This document shows, one piece after another, positions 18,691 to 27,734 of a stretch of DNA of 64,000 bases. The DNA is from Pseudomonas putida W15Oct28 (lineage in GTDB: Bacteria > Pseudomonadota > Gammaproteobacteria > Pseudomonadales > Pseudomonadaceae), in assembly GCF_000708715.2 (NCBI RefSeq), contig NZ_JENB01000019.1, positions 62,001-126,000 on the forward strand, written 5' to 3'. The position numbers and the translations under genes were made by a program. The notes under the pieces are model-generated. The model was not told the DNA's origin. It saw nothing but the letters and a program-made list of their open reading frames with translations, and made no database searches. Position 1 is the stretch's first letter. Each line of letters opens with the position of its first letter.

Positions 18691-21165
18691 TCAGAAGTCA
18701 TAGGCCAGCTTGGTGTACCAATAGCCGCCACCCGGGTGAAACGGCGGGTTGCCGTACGCCGCCTGATTGCCGTTGGCGTTGTACACGCCGTTCTTGTCGG
18801 GCCGCACATTGAAGATGTTGGTGCCACCCACACTGACGGTCAGGCTGTCGAACAGCAGGTAGGACAGGTCGAGGTCGGTGATCCACTTGGCGCCGAAGGT
18901 GCGGTCCTGGGCCTGGTTCTGCTGCCAGGTCTCGACCTTGCCGTAGCGGGTGGTCTGCAAGGTGCCGGTGAAGTTGCCCAGCAACCACTGGCTGCCCAGT
19001 ACCCACTTGGTTTTCGGCGAGGCTGCCACCAGGTCGCCTTCGCGGCCATGGCCGACCACGTCGATACCGGCAGCGGCCAGCGCTGCGGGCGTACCCCGGG
19101 TGCCGCGCACGGTGGTCTTGTTCCAGTTGAAGCCCAAGGTCCAGCGCACATCGCCCCAGGCACCGAACTCGCTGGTGTGGTCACCCACCAGGTCGAGGCC
19201 GCGGGTGCGGGTGTCGAAGGCGTTGGTGTAATAGTTGATCCAGGTGGTGCGTGCCAGGCCCAGGGATTCGAGGATGTCGCCAATGGCACCGGCACCGTTC
19301 TGCCGGTCGTAGAGGTTTTCGGTCAGCAGGATGCGGTCGTCGATGTCGATCAGGTAGGTGTCCAGGGTAACGCTGGTGCGGCGGGCCGGTTGCCAGGTCA
19401 GGCCAAGGCCGGCGTTGCGCGATTTCTCCGGGTCGAGCTTGTCGCCGCCGAATGCCAGCGCGGCGGCACTGCCGGGCGCCACGGTGCGGCGCAAGGCCGG
19501 CACCACATTGCCGTCGGCGTCCAGGGCGGTGCGGTTGTCGCTGACCGTGTAGCCGCTCTGGGTCAGCGATGGTGCGCGGAAACCGCTGCCCAGGGTGCCG
19601 CGTACCGCCACGGTTTCGCTCAGTTCATAGCGTGAATTGAGCTTGAAACTGGCGGTGTTGCCCGAGTCGTCGTCGTAGTGTTCGACGCGCGCGGCGGCGC
19701 CCAGGTACCAGCGCGGGCTCAGGTCCAGGCCGAGGTCGATGTAGGCGGCATAGTTGTTGCGCTTCACATCGGCCTCGTCTTCCGGGCGGATGGTCAGCGC
19801 AGCCTGGGCGCCCACGGCGGTCTGGCCGTTTGCCAGCGCATACAGCGGGTTGGGGCGCCCGTCGGCCAGGGTGGCCGGGTAGGTGTAGGGCCCGACGCTG
19901 TAGGCGATGGGGTCGCCGGCAAAGGTCCGGAAGCGCTCCCAGCGGTGCTCCAGGCCGGCCGAGACGCGGGTGGGTACCGCCAGGCCGAACAGGCCGTCGA
20001 AGGCGCGGGTGATGTCCAGGTTGTTCACCCACTGGTCGAACTGCAAGGTTGCCAGGTCATCGAACGAGGTTGGCGAGGCCGGGCCGTAGGTGGGGTTGAT
20101 GGTCAGGTCACTGGACTGCTGGTTCTTGTTGCGCCCGTAGGTGGTGGACAGGTCCCAGTCCCAGGCACCGGCGGCGCCTCGGGCGCCGAGCAGCCACTGG
20201 TAGTCGGTGTCCTTGATATTGTTGAGCGGGAAGTAGCCGTCGGGGAACAACTCGGGGATCGAGGCGTTGCTGTTGGGCAGGCGGTAGTTGTTGAAGGCCT
20301 CGAGCTTGCGCTCGGCATAGGTGGCGAACGAATACAGTTTCAGGTCGTCGCTGATGGGCAACTCGGCGTTGTAACCGAGGTTGAAGGCGCGCAGGTCAGG
20401 GTCGCCGTTCTTCACCGCCCGGTGGTCCCAGGCGGCCTGGCGGTCGTCTTCGAAGTAGGCGCGGTAATCGGGGGCGGCCTTGTCGATCCAGTTGGCGGTG
20501 CCGCGCTTGCGTGCCTCGCCCGACAGGTGCAGGAAACCGCCGTCCCCCAGGCTGAAGCCCTGGTCGCCCGCCAGCTTGATGGTTTCGCCCTGGCCGCTGT
20601 ACAGCTGGCCGTAACTGCTTTCGTAGTGGCCGCCGCTGCTGGCGCTCTTGAGGATGATGTTGATCACCCCGGCCACCGCATCCGAGCCGTACTGGGCGGC
20701 GGCACTGTCTTTCAGGACCTCGATGTGCGACACCGCACTGACCGGGATCATGTCGATATCCACGGCGTTGGCACCGCTGTTGTCGGTCGAGCCGCTGGCC
20801 GGCACGGCGCTGTTGTGGCGGCGTTTTCCATTGACCAGCACCAGGGTGTAGGCCGGGCCCAGGCTGCGGTTGCTCAGTGGCCGCACGCCAGACTGGAAGC
20901 CGGCGATGTTGGTGCCGAAGTTGAACGAGGGCAGCAGTTTGGAAATGGCCTCGGACAGCTCGGCGCGGCCGGTACGCAAAAGCTGCTCGCTGCTGATCAC
21001 GTCGATGGGCGCCGGGCTGTCGGCGACGGTGCGCTGGTTGCCGCGCAGGCCGGTGGAGATCACCGTGACGGTGTCCAGGCGTTGTTCTTCGGTGGTTGGA
21101 GCGGCGTCGGCCAGCGGGGTGAGCAGGCAGGCCAGGGGCAGGGCGAAAAGCGGTGTTCTAGACAT
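18691..21165 (-). CDS. TonB-dependent outer-membrane receptor
   Basis: An 824-residue TonB-dependent receptor. It has a signal peptide (cleavage after LADAA), a TonB-box-like region (LDTVTVIS), a plug domain (SPAPIDVISSEQL to GSDAVAGVINIILK) and a 22-strand barrel ending in an aromatic residue (YTKLAYDF). It is not a typical siderophore receptor. The second of two adjacent ATGs (21165) is chosen since GAGG lies 5 nt before it and only 2 nt before the first. It lies downstream of two flavin monooxygenase genes on the same strand, suggesting uptake of an organic sulfur or nitrogen substrate. REP units lie on both sides. Substrate assignment is inference. Confidence 0.87.
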   Translation of the reverse strand: MSRTPLFALPLACLLTPLADAAPTTEEQRLDTVTVISTGLRGNQRTVADSPAPIDVISSEQLLRTGRAELSEAISKLLPSFNFGTNIAGFQSGVRPLSNRSLGPAYTLVLVNGKRRHNSAVPASGSTDNSGANAVDIDMIPVSAVSHIEVLKDSAAAQYGSDAVAGVINIILKSASSGGHYESSYGQLYSGQGETIKLAGDQGFSLGDGGFLHLSGEARKRGTANWIDKAAPDYRAYFEDDRQAAWDHRAVKNGDPDLRAFNLGYNAELPISDDLKLYSFATYAERKLEAFNNYRLPNSNASIPELFPDGYFPLNNIKDTDYQWLLGARGAAGAWDWDLSTTYGRNKNQQSSDLTINPTYGPASPTSFDDLATLQFDQWVNNLDITRAFDGLFGLAVPTRVSAGLEHRWERFRTFAGDPIAYSVGPYTYPATLADGRPNPLYALANGQTAVGAQAALTIRPEDEADVKRNNYAAYIDLGLDLSPRWYLGAAARVEHYDDDSGNTASFKLNSRYELSETVAVRGTLGSGFRAPSLTQSGYTVSDNRTALDADGNVVPALRRTVAPGSAAALAFGGDKLDPEKSRNAGLGLTWQPARRTSVTLDTYLIDIDDRILLTENLYDRQNGAGAIGDILESLGLARTTWINYYTNAFDTRTRGLDLVGDHTSEFGAWGDVRWTLGFNWNKTTVRGTRGTPAALAAAGIDVVGHGREGDLVAASPKTKWVLGSQWLLGNFTGTLQTTRYGKVETWQQNQAQDRTFGAKWITDLDLSYLLFDSLTVSVGGTNIFNVRPDKNGVYNANGNQAAYGNPPFHPGGGYWYTKLAYDF

Positions 21166-21260
21166 CATGTCCTCGGAATACGGTGGAGCACGCAGGCGAA
21201 TAGGCGCCAGGCCCGGGCAGGGCTGGCGTGAGGGGTATGGGAAAGTGTTTTTGCCTGCAC

Positions 21261-21400
21261 CGGCCTCTTCGCGGGCAAGCCCGCTCCCACAGGAATATCA
21301 ATGCCTTCAGATTCAGGGGCATACCTGTGGCATCAGGTATGCCCGCGTTTTCAGATCCAGTGAAATACTTGTGGGAGCGGGCGAGCCCGCGAAGAGGCCC
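21261..21400. repeat. Pair of inverted REP-like units
   Basis: The unit at 21261-21292 (CTTCGCGGGCAAGCCCGCTC core) and its inverted copy at 21370-21400 lie between the TonB receptor and the SsuD-like gene. Such pairs can act as mRNA stabilisers or transcription attenuators between operon genes. Confidence 0.85.
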
Positions 21401-21417
21401 GTTAAGGCGAAGGAGAT

Positions 21418-22518
21418 TCAGGCCGTGCGAGCGCTGCGCCCAGTCTCACGCTGTTCAACCAACGCACGAATCCGCGGGATCAGGTCCTGCCCGTATTCCA
21501 CCGCATCGCGCAGCTGGTCAAAACCGCGGAACAGGAAGGTGGTCACCCCCAGTTCGTAGTACGCCAGCGCCGCCTCGGCGACTTGGTCCGCAGTCCCTAC
21601 CAACGAGGTGGAGTTACCTGCACCGCCACCCAGCGCTGCAATCTCGGTCCACAGCCGGGTGTCATGCACCTTGCGCTGGCTGGCCAGCTGCACCAGGCGT
21701 TCGGAGCCGGCGTTGCTCTTGCCAAAGTTTTTCTCGCGGCGGTTGCCCTGGCGGATGCCGATGCGCTCCTGGGCATCGGCCAGAATACGTTCGGCGCGGG
21801 CCCAGGCTTCGGCCTCGGTGCCGCCCAGGATCGGCCGCAACGACAGGCTGAAGCGGATGTGCTTCTCGCGCCCGTAGCGGGCGGCAGCCTTGCGCACCTT
21901 GGCGATGCGCTCGCGTACCTGCTCCAGCGGTTCGCCCCACATCATGTAGACGTCGGCGTGCTTGGCGGCCACTTCGACTGCAGCGTCTGACGCGCCGGAG
22001 AAGTAGATTGGCAAATGCTGCACCGGTTTGACCAAGGTCAGGTTGTCTTCGACACGGTAGTGAGTGCCCTGGTGATCGAAGGGCTCCTGGCGGGTCCAGG
22101 TGTTGCGCAGCACCTGCAGGTATTCATCGGTGCGGGCATAACGGGCATCCTTGTCGAGGAAGTCGCCATCGCGCTGCAGGTCGCCGCTGTCGCCGCCGGT
22201 GATGACATTGATCGACGCCCGGCCCCGGCTCAGCTGGTCAAGGGTGGCGAACTGGCGGGCAGCGAAAGTTGGCGCCTGGAAGCCCGGGCGGTGGGCGACC
22301 AGCAGGCCGATGCGCTCGGTAAGCGCTGCCACGTAGCTGGCCAGGATCATCGAGTCCGGCGCACTGGTGTTGACTGCCAGCAATGCTTTGTCGAAGCCGC
22401 CATATTCCTGGGCCTGGGAGAAGGCCTTGATGAACTCCAGATCAACCAGCGGGCCACGTGGCGCCTGGGATTCGCTGCTTTCCTGCGGGCCGATGAGGCC
22501 GATGAATTCGAGGCTCAT
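21418..22518 (-). CDS. SsuD/MsuD-like FMNH2-dependent monooxygenase
   Basis: A 366-residue luciferase-like (LLM) flavoprotein of the alkanesulfonate monooxygenase type. Family-typical stretches are FATLDQLSRGRASINVITGG, the YARTDEYLQVLRNTWT segment and IYFSGASDAAVEVAAKHADVY. These enzymes use reduced FMN and O2 to cleave C-S bonds, releasing sulfite. No NADPH:FMN reductase (SsuE) is adjacent in the window. The ATG at 22518 has AAGGAG 9 nt upstream. It lies 26 nt downstream of a second LLM gene, forming an operon. The exact substrate is unknown. Confidence 0.88.
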   Translation of the reverse strand: MSLEFIGLIGPQESSESQAPRGPLVDLEFIKAFSQAQEYGGFDKALLAVNTSAPDSMILASYVAALTERIGLLVAHRPGFQAPTFAARQFATLDQLSRGRASINVITGGDSGDLQRDGDFLDKDARYARTDEYLQVLRNTWTRQEPFDHQGTHYRVEDNLTLVKPVQHLPIYFSGASDAAVEVAAKHADVYMMWGEPLEQVRERIAKVRKAAARYGREKHIRFSLSLRPILGGTEAEAWARAERILADAQERIGIRQGNRREKNFGKSNAGSERLVQLASQRKVHDTRLWTEIAALGGGAGNSTSLVGTADQVAEAALAYYELGVTTFLFRGFDQLRDAVEYGQDLIPRIRALVEQRETGRSARTA

Positions 22519-22544
22519 GAAACAAACTCCTTGTCTGGGTGGGC

Positions 22545-23879
22545 TCAGGCAACCGCTGCCTGGTTGCGGCGCAGGGTGTTGCGGTTTTCTGGCACGTTGA
22601 GGCCGAAATTGTCGCGCAGGGTTTTACCGGTGTACTCACTGCGCACCAGGCCACGGGCTTGCAGCAGCGGCACCACGTGATCGGTGAAGTACTGCAGGCC
22701 GTCCGGTAGCAACGAGTTGATGATGAAACCGTCCGCAGCGTCGTTTTCGAACCAGTGCTGCAAGGCATCGGCAACCTGCTCCGGGGTGCCGACGAAGTCT
22801 CTGCGTGGGCGCGAGAAGCGCAGTGCCAGTTCACGCAGGCTCAGGCCCTCATCACGGGCCAGTTGCTTGAGCTGGTCCGAGGTGCCCTTGTGGCTGTCGT
22901 TGCCCAGGGTGCCCAGGTCGGGGAAGGGCGCGTCCAGGTCATGCTGGCTGAAGTCGTAGTCGTTGAAGGGGCGACCCAGGGCAACCAGGGCATCCTCGAT
23001 GCTCACCAGGTCGACGGCCTGCTGGTAGCGCTGCTCGACCTCCTGGGCGTTGCGGCCGACGATGGGGCGGATGCCGGGCAGGATGAACAGTTCGTCGGGG
23101 TCGCGGCCATGGCGCGTGGCACGCTGTTTGAGGTCCTGGTAATAGGCGTGGGCGTCGTCGAACGATTCCGGGCTGACAAAGATGGCGTCGGCGTTCTGCG
23201 CAGCAAAGTTGCGGCCGTCCTCGGACACCCCAGCCTGGAAGATCAGCGGCTGGCCCTGGGGCGAACGCTGGATGTTGAGCGGGCCCTTTACTTTGAAGTA
23301 CTCACCCTGGTGGCCGAGGGTGTGCAGTTTGGCCGGGTCGAAGAACTGCCCGCTTTGCTTGTCGCGGGTAAAGGCGTCGTCCTCCCACGAGTCCCACAGC
23401 CCTTTGACCACATCCACGTGCTCACGGGCAATGCGGTAACGCACGGCATGCGGCGGGTGTTCAGCCTTGCCGAAGTTGTCAGCGGTGCCGGAAAGCCAGG
23501 AGGTCACCACGTTCCAGCCTGCGCGCCCACCGCTGATCAGGTCCAGCGAGGCGAACTGGCGAGCTACCTGGAACGGCTCGGTGTAGCTGACCGTGACGGT
23601 GGCCACCAGGCCGATGTGTTCGGTGACCGCCGCCAGCGCCGAAAGGATGGTCAGCGGCTCGAAACGGTTGAGGTAGTGCGGACTGGAGCGGGCGTGGATG
23701 TGCAGGCTGTCGGCGATGAAGGCGAAGTCGAACTTTGCCGCTTCGGCCAGCTTGGCCTGCTGTTTGTAGAAGCCGAAATTGACACTGGCATCGGCCAGCG
23801 CGTGCGGGTGGCGCCATTCGCCCCAGCCGTGGCCGACGCCATGGATCATGGCGCCCAGGCGGATCTGTCGTTTGCTCAT
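22545..23879 (-). CDS. NtaA/SnaA/DszA-type FMN-dependent monooxygenase
   Basis: A 444-residue LLM flavoprotein of the NtaA/SnaA/DszA/SoxA subgroup, which oxidises nitrilotriacetate, dibenzothiophene sulfone and related compounds with FMNH2. Characteristic are GAWR-like [17 protein letters not shown]-like [29 protein letters not shown] and [24 protein letters not shown]. The ATG at 23879 ([14 protein letters not shown]) is preferred over a longer start at 23924. It is the first gene of the operon with the SsuD-like enzyme and possibly the TonB receptor. A conserved 32-bp element lies 192 nt upstream. Confidence 0.88.
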   Translation of the reverse strand: MSKRQIRLGAMIHGVGHGWGEWRHPHALADASVNFGFYKQQAKLAEAAKFDFAFIADSLHIHARSSPHYLNRFEPLTILSALAAVTEHIGLVATVTVSYTEPFQVARQFASLDLISGGRAGWNVVTSWLSGTADNFGKAEHPPHAVRYRIAREHVDVVKGLWDSWEDDAFTRDKQSGQFFDPAKLHTLGHQGEYFKVKGPLNIQRSPQGQPLIFQAGVSEDGRNFAAQNADAIFVSPESFDDAHAYYQDLKQRATRHGRDPDELFILPGIRPIVGRNAQEVEQRYQQAVDLVSIEDALVALGRPFNDYDFSQHDLDAPFPDLGTLGNDSHKGTSDQLKQLARDEGLSLRELALRFSRPRRDFVGTPEQVADALQHWFENDAADGFIINSLLPDGLQYFTDHVVPLLQARGLVRSEYTGKTLRDNFGLNVPENRNTLRRNQAAVA

Positions 23880-24070
23880 CGGAATACCTGTGGGTTGTGT
23901 TGCAAATGGAATGGGGACAGCCATGCGTCACCTGGCCCGTAGGCGAAGATGAAGCAGGGTTGTGGGAGAGAGAGGTGCATGCGCGCGAGGCTCCTGGCGT
24001 GGTCGAGGTGGACGGCCTCCGCCAGGAATGGGGTCGGTCTGGAGTGACCTTAGCGGGTGTGGGGTGGGGT

Positions 24071-24102
24071 TGTGAAAGGCTTTGTGGTTCTATGCTAATT
24101 AT
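24071..24102 (-). promoter_or_regulatory. 32-bp element shared with the other organosulfur operon (copy 1)
   Basis: On the minus strand this reads ATAATTAGCATAGAACC followed by ACAAAGCCTTTCACA, matching 28 of 32 positions at 32469-32500. It sits in an AT-rich stretch upstream of the LLM operon. The 432-nt gap 23880-24311 otherwise holds only a REP pair and no supported gene. It is probably a promoter with an activator site for a common regulator. A CysB/LysR-type factor is possible but unproven. Confidence 0.6.
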
Positions 24103-24175
24103 AAAATTAAAAAATAATAGACATATTTAATGATGATTACTGCGCATTTTAAATTTGGGGCTGACCTGAGATTTC

Positions 24176-24300
24176 TGGGGGCGCTTTGCGCCCCTTTCGC
24201 GACACAAGGCCGCTCCTACAGGGGGCCGCGTTGCTTTGAGGAAACGCGGTCCACTGTGGGAGCGGCCTTGCGTCGCGATGGGCTGCAAAGCAGCCCCCGA
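24176..24300. repeat. Pair of inverted REP-like units
   Basis: CGCGACACAAGGCCGCTCCTA (first unit) and an inverted GTGGGAGCGGCCTTGCGTCGCG unit face each other between the LLM operon promoter and the end of the broken ABC ATPase gene. Confidence 0.85.
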
Positions 24301-24311
24301 GGCCCTCAAGC

Positions 24312-25894
24312 TCAAGCCGCAACAGTGACCAACCGCCCGGGGACAGCGGCAATCAACTCTCGCGTGTACTCACTCGTCGGCCTGTCGAACACCTGCGCCA
24401 CCGTCCCTCGCTCCACCACCTGCCCCTGGCGCAGCACCAGCACCTGGTCGGCCATGCTCGCCACCACCGCCAGGTCATGCGACACCAGCACATAAGTCAT
24501 GCCCAGCTCCCGTTGCAGCTCATCCAGCAGTGCCAGAATCTGTGCCTGCACCGACACATCCAGCGCGCTGACCGGCTCGTCGAGCAGCAACAGTTCTGGC
24601 TGTAGTGCCAGCGCCCGGGCGATGGCCACCCGCTGGCGCTGGCCGCCAGACAGTTCGCGGGGCAGGCGGTCAAGGTAATGGGCTCCAGTGCCGCGCCTTT
24701 GAGCAGGCCAAACGACACCAGCGGCTCGACGATGCTGTCAAACACCGTGAAACGCGGGTCGAGTGCGGCGAAGGGGTTTTGCTGTACCAGTTGCATGCGT
24801 CGGCGCAAGGGGCGGAACTGGCGCCAGCCGTGGCCCGTGACATCCTGCTGGTCGAACAGCACATGGCCTTGGCTGGGCGCTTCCAGGCCCAGGGCAATGC
24901 GCAGGGCGGTGCTTTTGCCCGAACCGGATTCACCGACGATGGCCAGCGTTTGCCCCGTGTGAACCTGCAAGTCCAGGCCCTGCAACGCGACAAAGCGGTT
25001 GTCCTGGCCTTTCACCTTGGGCAACTCGAACGTTTTACCAACACCCTGCAGGCTGAGGATCGGCTTTGCGCCCGGTGCCAGTTGCCGGGGCTGGCGACGA
25101 GCGCTGAATGCCGGAGCGGCGTTGAGCAGGGCGCGGGTGTACGGGTGCTGCGGGGCTTGCACGATCTGCGCGGGTGGGCCTTGCTCTACCAGTTCGCCCT
25201 GCTTCATCACCAGCAGGCGGTCGGCGCGGTCGGTGGCCATACCCAGGTCGTGGGTGATGATCAGCAACGAGATGCCACGCTCGGCCACCAGCCGCTGCAA
25301 GTGATCGAGAATCTTGCGTTGCACCGTCACGTCCAGCGCGCTGGTAGGTTCGTCGGCGATGATCAGGCGTGGGTTGCCCGCCAGGGCGATGGCGATCAGC
25401 ACCCGCTGGCGCATGCCGCCAGACAGCTCGTGCGGGTACTGGCGGGCGCGCATGGCCGGGTTGTCCAGGCCAACCTGGGCAAGCAATTCCAGCACATCGG
25501 CATCAATGCTGCGCGAGCGGCCGCCTTGGGCCAGCACCAGCGCCTCGCCGATCTGCTGGCCGATGCGCAGGGTGGGGTTAAGGCTGACCATCGGGTCTTG
25601 CGGCACCAGGCCGACGGTACGCCCACGCAGCTGGCGCTTCTGCCGTTCGCTGGCGCGCACTACATCCAGCCCGTCGACCCACAGCTGACCGCTGTCTATG
25701 CGCGCCGTGCCCGGTAGCAGGCCGAGCAGGGCGTTGGCCAAGGTCGACTTGCCCGAGCCGGACTCGCCGACAATGGCCACGGTCTCGCCCTGGGCCAGGC
25801 TGAAGGCAAGGTGCCGGACGGCTTGCGTGGCCTGGCCGGAAGCGTGATAGCTGATGCAGAGGTCGCGTACCACAAGCAATGGCTGGTCGTTCAT
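24312..25894 (-). pseudogene. Fused two-domain peptide-type ABC ATPase, disrupted by an internal deletion/frameshift
   Basis: The reading frame starts at 25894 (MNDQPLLVVRDL) and encodes a complete first nucleotide-binding domain: Walker A GESGSGKS, signature LSGGMRQR and Walker B IIADEPTSALD. A second domain follows with GESGSGKSTALRIALG and Q-loop QQNPFAALDPRF. After KGAALEP near 24685 the frame changes. The rest ([31 protein letters not shown], to the stop at 24312) continues in another frame. Roughly 15-20 codons expected between the Q-loop and the signature are missing, so this looks like a small deletion rather than a single-base error. The start overlaps the permease stop by 4 nt (ATGA). 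The transporter is probably impaired unless another ATPase serves. Confidence 0.82.
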
Positions 25895-26781
25895 CGTGGG
25901 TGCTCCTCGAAGGTGCGGGCAAGGTGGTTGAGGCTGAAGACCACGGCGACCACGAACAGGCCGGGCAGCAGCGACACCCAGGGGGCGGTGATCAGGAAAT
26001 GCCGGCCGTTGGCAATCAGGGTGCCCCATTCGGCCGCTGGCGGTGCTGCGCCAAAACCGAGGAAACTCAGGCCGGCCGTGGCCAGGATGGCGGCGCCGAA
26101 GTCCAGCGTGGCCAGCACGGCCACCGGCCCCCAGGCATTGGGCAGCACATGCCGCAGCAAGGTGCGGCGCCAGCTGGCGCCACCCAGGCGCGCGGCCTCG
26201 ACATAGGGCAGGGTCTTGACCCGCAGCACTTCGCCGCGGGTGGTGCGGGCAAAGCCGGGGATGATGCCGACGCCGACCGCGATCGCCACCGGCACCGTGC
26301 CAAAACCGATGGCGGTGACAATGGCCAGGGCCAGCAGCAGGCCGGGCAGGGCCAGCAGCACATCGACCAGGCGCATGAGGGCGGCATCCAGGCGCCCGCC
26401 GGCAAACCCGGCGAGTACGCCCAGGCTCAACCCGCCTGCCAGGGCAATGCCAACCGCCAGCAATGCGGCCTGCACCGACAGGCTGGCGCCATACACCACG
26501 CGGGTATAGAGGTCGCGGCCCAGCTCGTCGGTGCCAAACCAGTGGACGGCGCCAGGTGCCCGTAGCTTGTCGGCGGGGGACGTGGCGTAAGGGTCGAAGC
26601 TGGTCAGCCAATGCGGCGCCAGAGCCGCCAGCAGGGCGAACAGCACCACCAGCAGCGCCAGGCTGAAGCCCGGGCGGGCTAACAAAGGGGCGAGGGTTTG
26701 GCTCAGGCGCTGCAGGCGTGTGCGGCGCTTCCAGGTGGCTGGTGGGGCGGCGGCACGCAGGGGGTGAGTATCGGCGGTCAT
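25891..26781 (-). CDS. Peptide/nickel-type ABC transporter permease, DppC-like
   Basis: A 296-residue DppC/OppC-family inner-membrane permease. It has an N-terminal OppC_N TM segment (FSLALLVVLFALLAALAPHWL), the DELGRDLYTRVVYGA motif diagnostic of the family, and a BPD_transp_1 domain with about six TMs. The EAA-type loop is EAARLGGASWRRTLLRHVLPN. It pairs with the DppB-like protein encoded 2 nt upstream and with the ATPase whose start overlaps its stop. Confidence 0.92.
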   Translation of the reverse strand: MTADTHPLRAAAPPATWKRRTRLQRLSQTLAPLLARPGFSLALLVVLFALLAALAPHWLTSFDPYATSPADKLRAPGAVHWFGTDELGRDLYTRVVYGASLSVQAALLAVGIALAGGLSLGVLAGFAGGRLDAALMRLVDVLLALPGLLLALAIVTAIGFGTVPVAIAVGVGIIPGFARTTRGEVLRVKTLPYVEAARLGGASWRRTLLRHVLPNAWGPVAVLATLDFGAAILATAGLSFLGFGAAPPAAEWGTLIANGRHFLITAPWVSLLPGLFVVAVVFSLNHLARTFEEHPR

Positions 26782-26783
26782 GG

Positions 26784-27734
26784 TCAGGTCACCTTCGTGG
26801 CGTGGGCAATGCGGGGGTCAAGGTACGGGTACAGCAGGTCGACGATCAGGTTCACCAGCACGAAGGCCGCCGCCGACACAGCAACAATCGCCAGCACCAC
26901 TGGGATGTCCTGGCGCAGCACGGCTTCCTGGGCCAGGCGGCCAACGCCATTGCGCGAGAAAATGGTCTCGACCAGCACTGCTCCGGACACCGTGTTGCCC
27001 ACCTGCAAGCCGACCAAGGTAAGGATTGGCAGGGCCGCATTGCGCAGGCCGTGCCGCGCCTGAACCTGTGCGCGGCTCAGGCCCTTGGCGAAGGCGGTGG
27101 CGATATACGGCTCCTGCCATACGCTCTGGAAGCCGCGCTGCAACACCTGCGCGTACACCGCAGCACTGGGGATGGCCAGGGTCACGGCCGGCAGCACCAG
27201 GCTGGCAAAGCCCTGGCTGCCGGTGGCCGGGAACCAGCCCAGGCCAAAGGCGAACACCTGGATCAGCAGCAGCCCCATCCAGAACACCGGTACCGAAAAG
27301 CCCAGTGAGGGCAGGCGCGACAGCGCCACTTTCAGCGGTTGCCATTGCAGGTAGGCGGTGAGGTAGGCCAGGCCGATGCCACCCAGTAACGACAGCACGA
27401 TGGCAAAGCCGGCCAGGGCCAGGGTTTGCGGCAGGCGCTCGGCCAGCAGCGCGGTCACCGGCCGGTTCAGTGACAACGACTGGCCCAGGTCGCCGTGCAC
27501 GGCCCGCCACAGCAGGTCGAAGTACTGCTCGAAAATGCCCTTGTCCAGCCCGTAGTAGGCACGGGCCTTGGCCAGGTCCTCGGGCGACAGGCCATCGGCT
27601 TCCATGCCCGATGCACTGAGCATGATCGCCAGGGTGTCACCGGGCAGCAGGTAGAGGATGAAGTAGGTGATGGTGTAGGCGCCCCACAACACCAGCAGCG
27701 CCTGGCCGATGCGGCCGATCAGGTAGCGGTTCAT
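26784..27734 (-). CDS. Peptide/nickel-type ABC transporter permease, DppB-like
   Basis: A 316-residue DppB/OppB-family permease with six TMs, starting MNRYLIGRIGQALLVLWG, with the typical LLPGDTLAIML and DLGQSLSLNRPV motifs. The EAA-like loop is FAKGLSRAQVQARHGLRNAALPILT. The ATG at 27734 overlaps the stop of the binding-protein gene by 4 nt (ATGA), so a longer start at 27824 inside that gene is rejected. Works with the DppC-like partner. Confidence 0.92.
   Translation of the reverse strand: MNRYLIGRIGQALLVLWGAYTITYFILYLLPGDTLAIMLSASGMEADGLSPEDLAKARAYYGLDKGIFEQYFDLLWRAVHGDLGQSLSLNRPVTALLAERLPQTLALAGFAIVLSLLGGIGLAYLTAYLQWQPLKVALSRLPSLGFSVPVFWMGLLLIQVFAFGLGWFPATGSQGFASLVLPAVTLAIPSAAVYAQVLQRGFQSVWQEPYIATAFAKGLSRAQVQARHGLRNAALPILTLVGLQVGNTVSGAVLVETIFSRNGVGRLAQEAVLRQDIPVVLAIVAVSAAAFVLVNLIVDLLYPYLDPRIAHATKVT

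Noticed and set aside
19678-21231. 517-residue plus-strand frame across the first TonB receptor
   Set aside because: Shadow of the receptor gene on the other strand with no recognisable domain.
24497-26611. 704-residue frame joining permease-antisense-like sequence to the ABC ATPase
   Set aside because: The first part is an alternate frame of the DppC-like gene; the real ATPase starts at 25894 with ATGA overlap.
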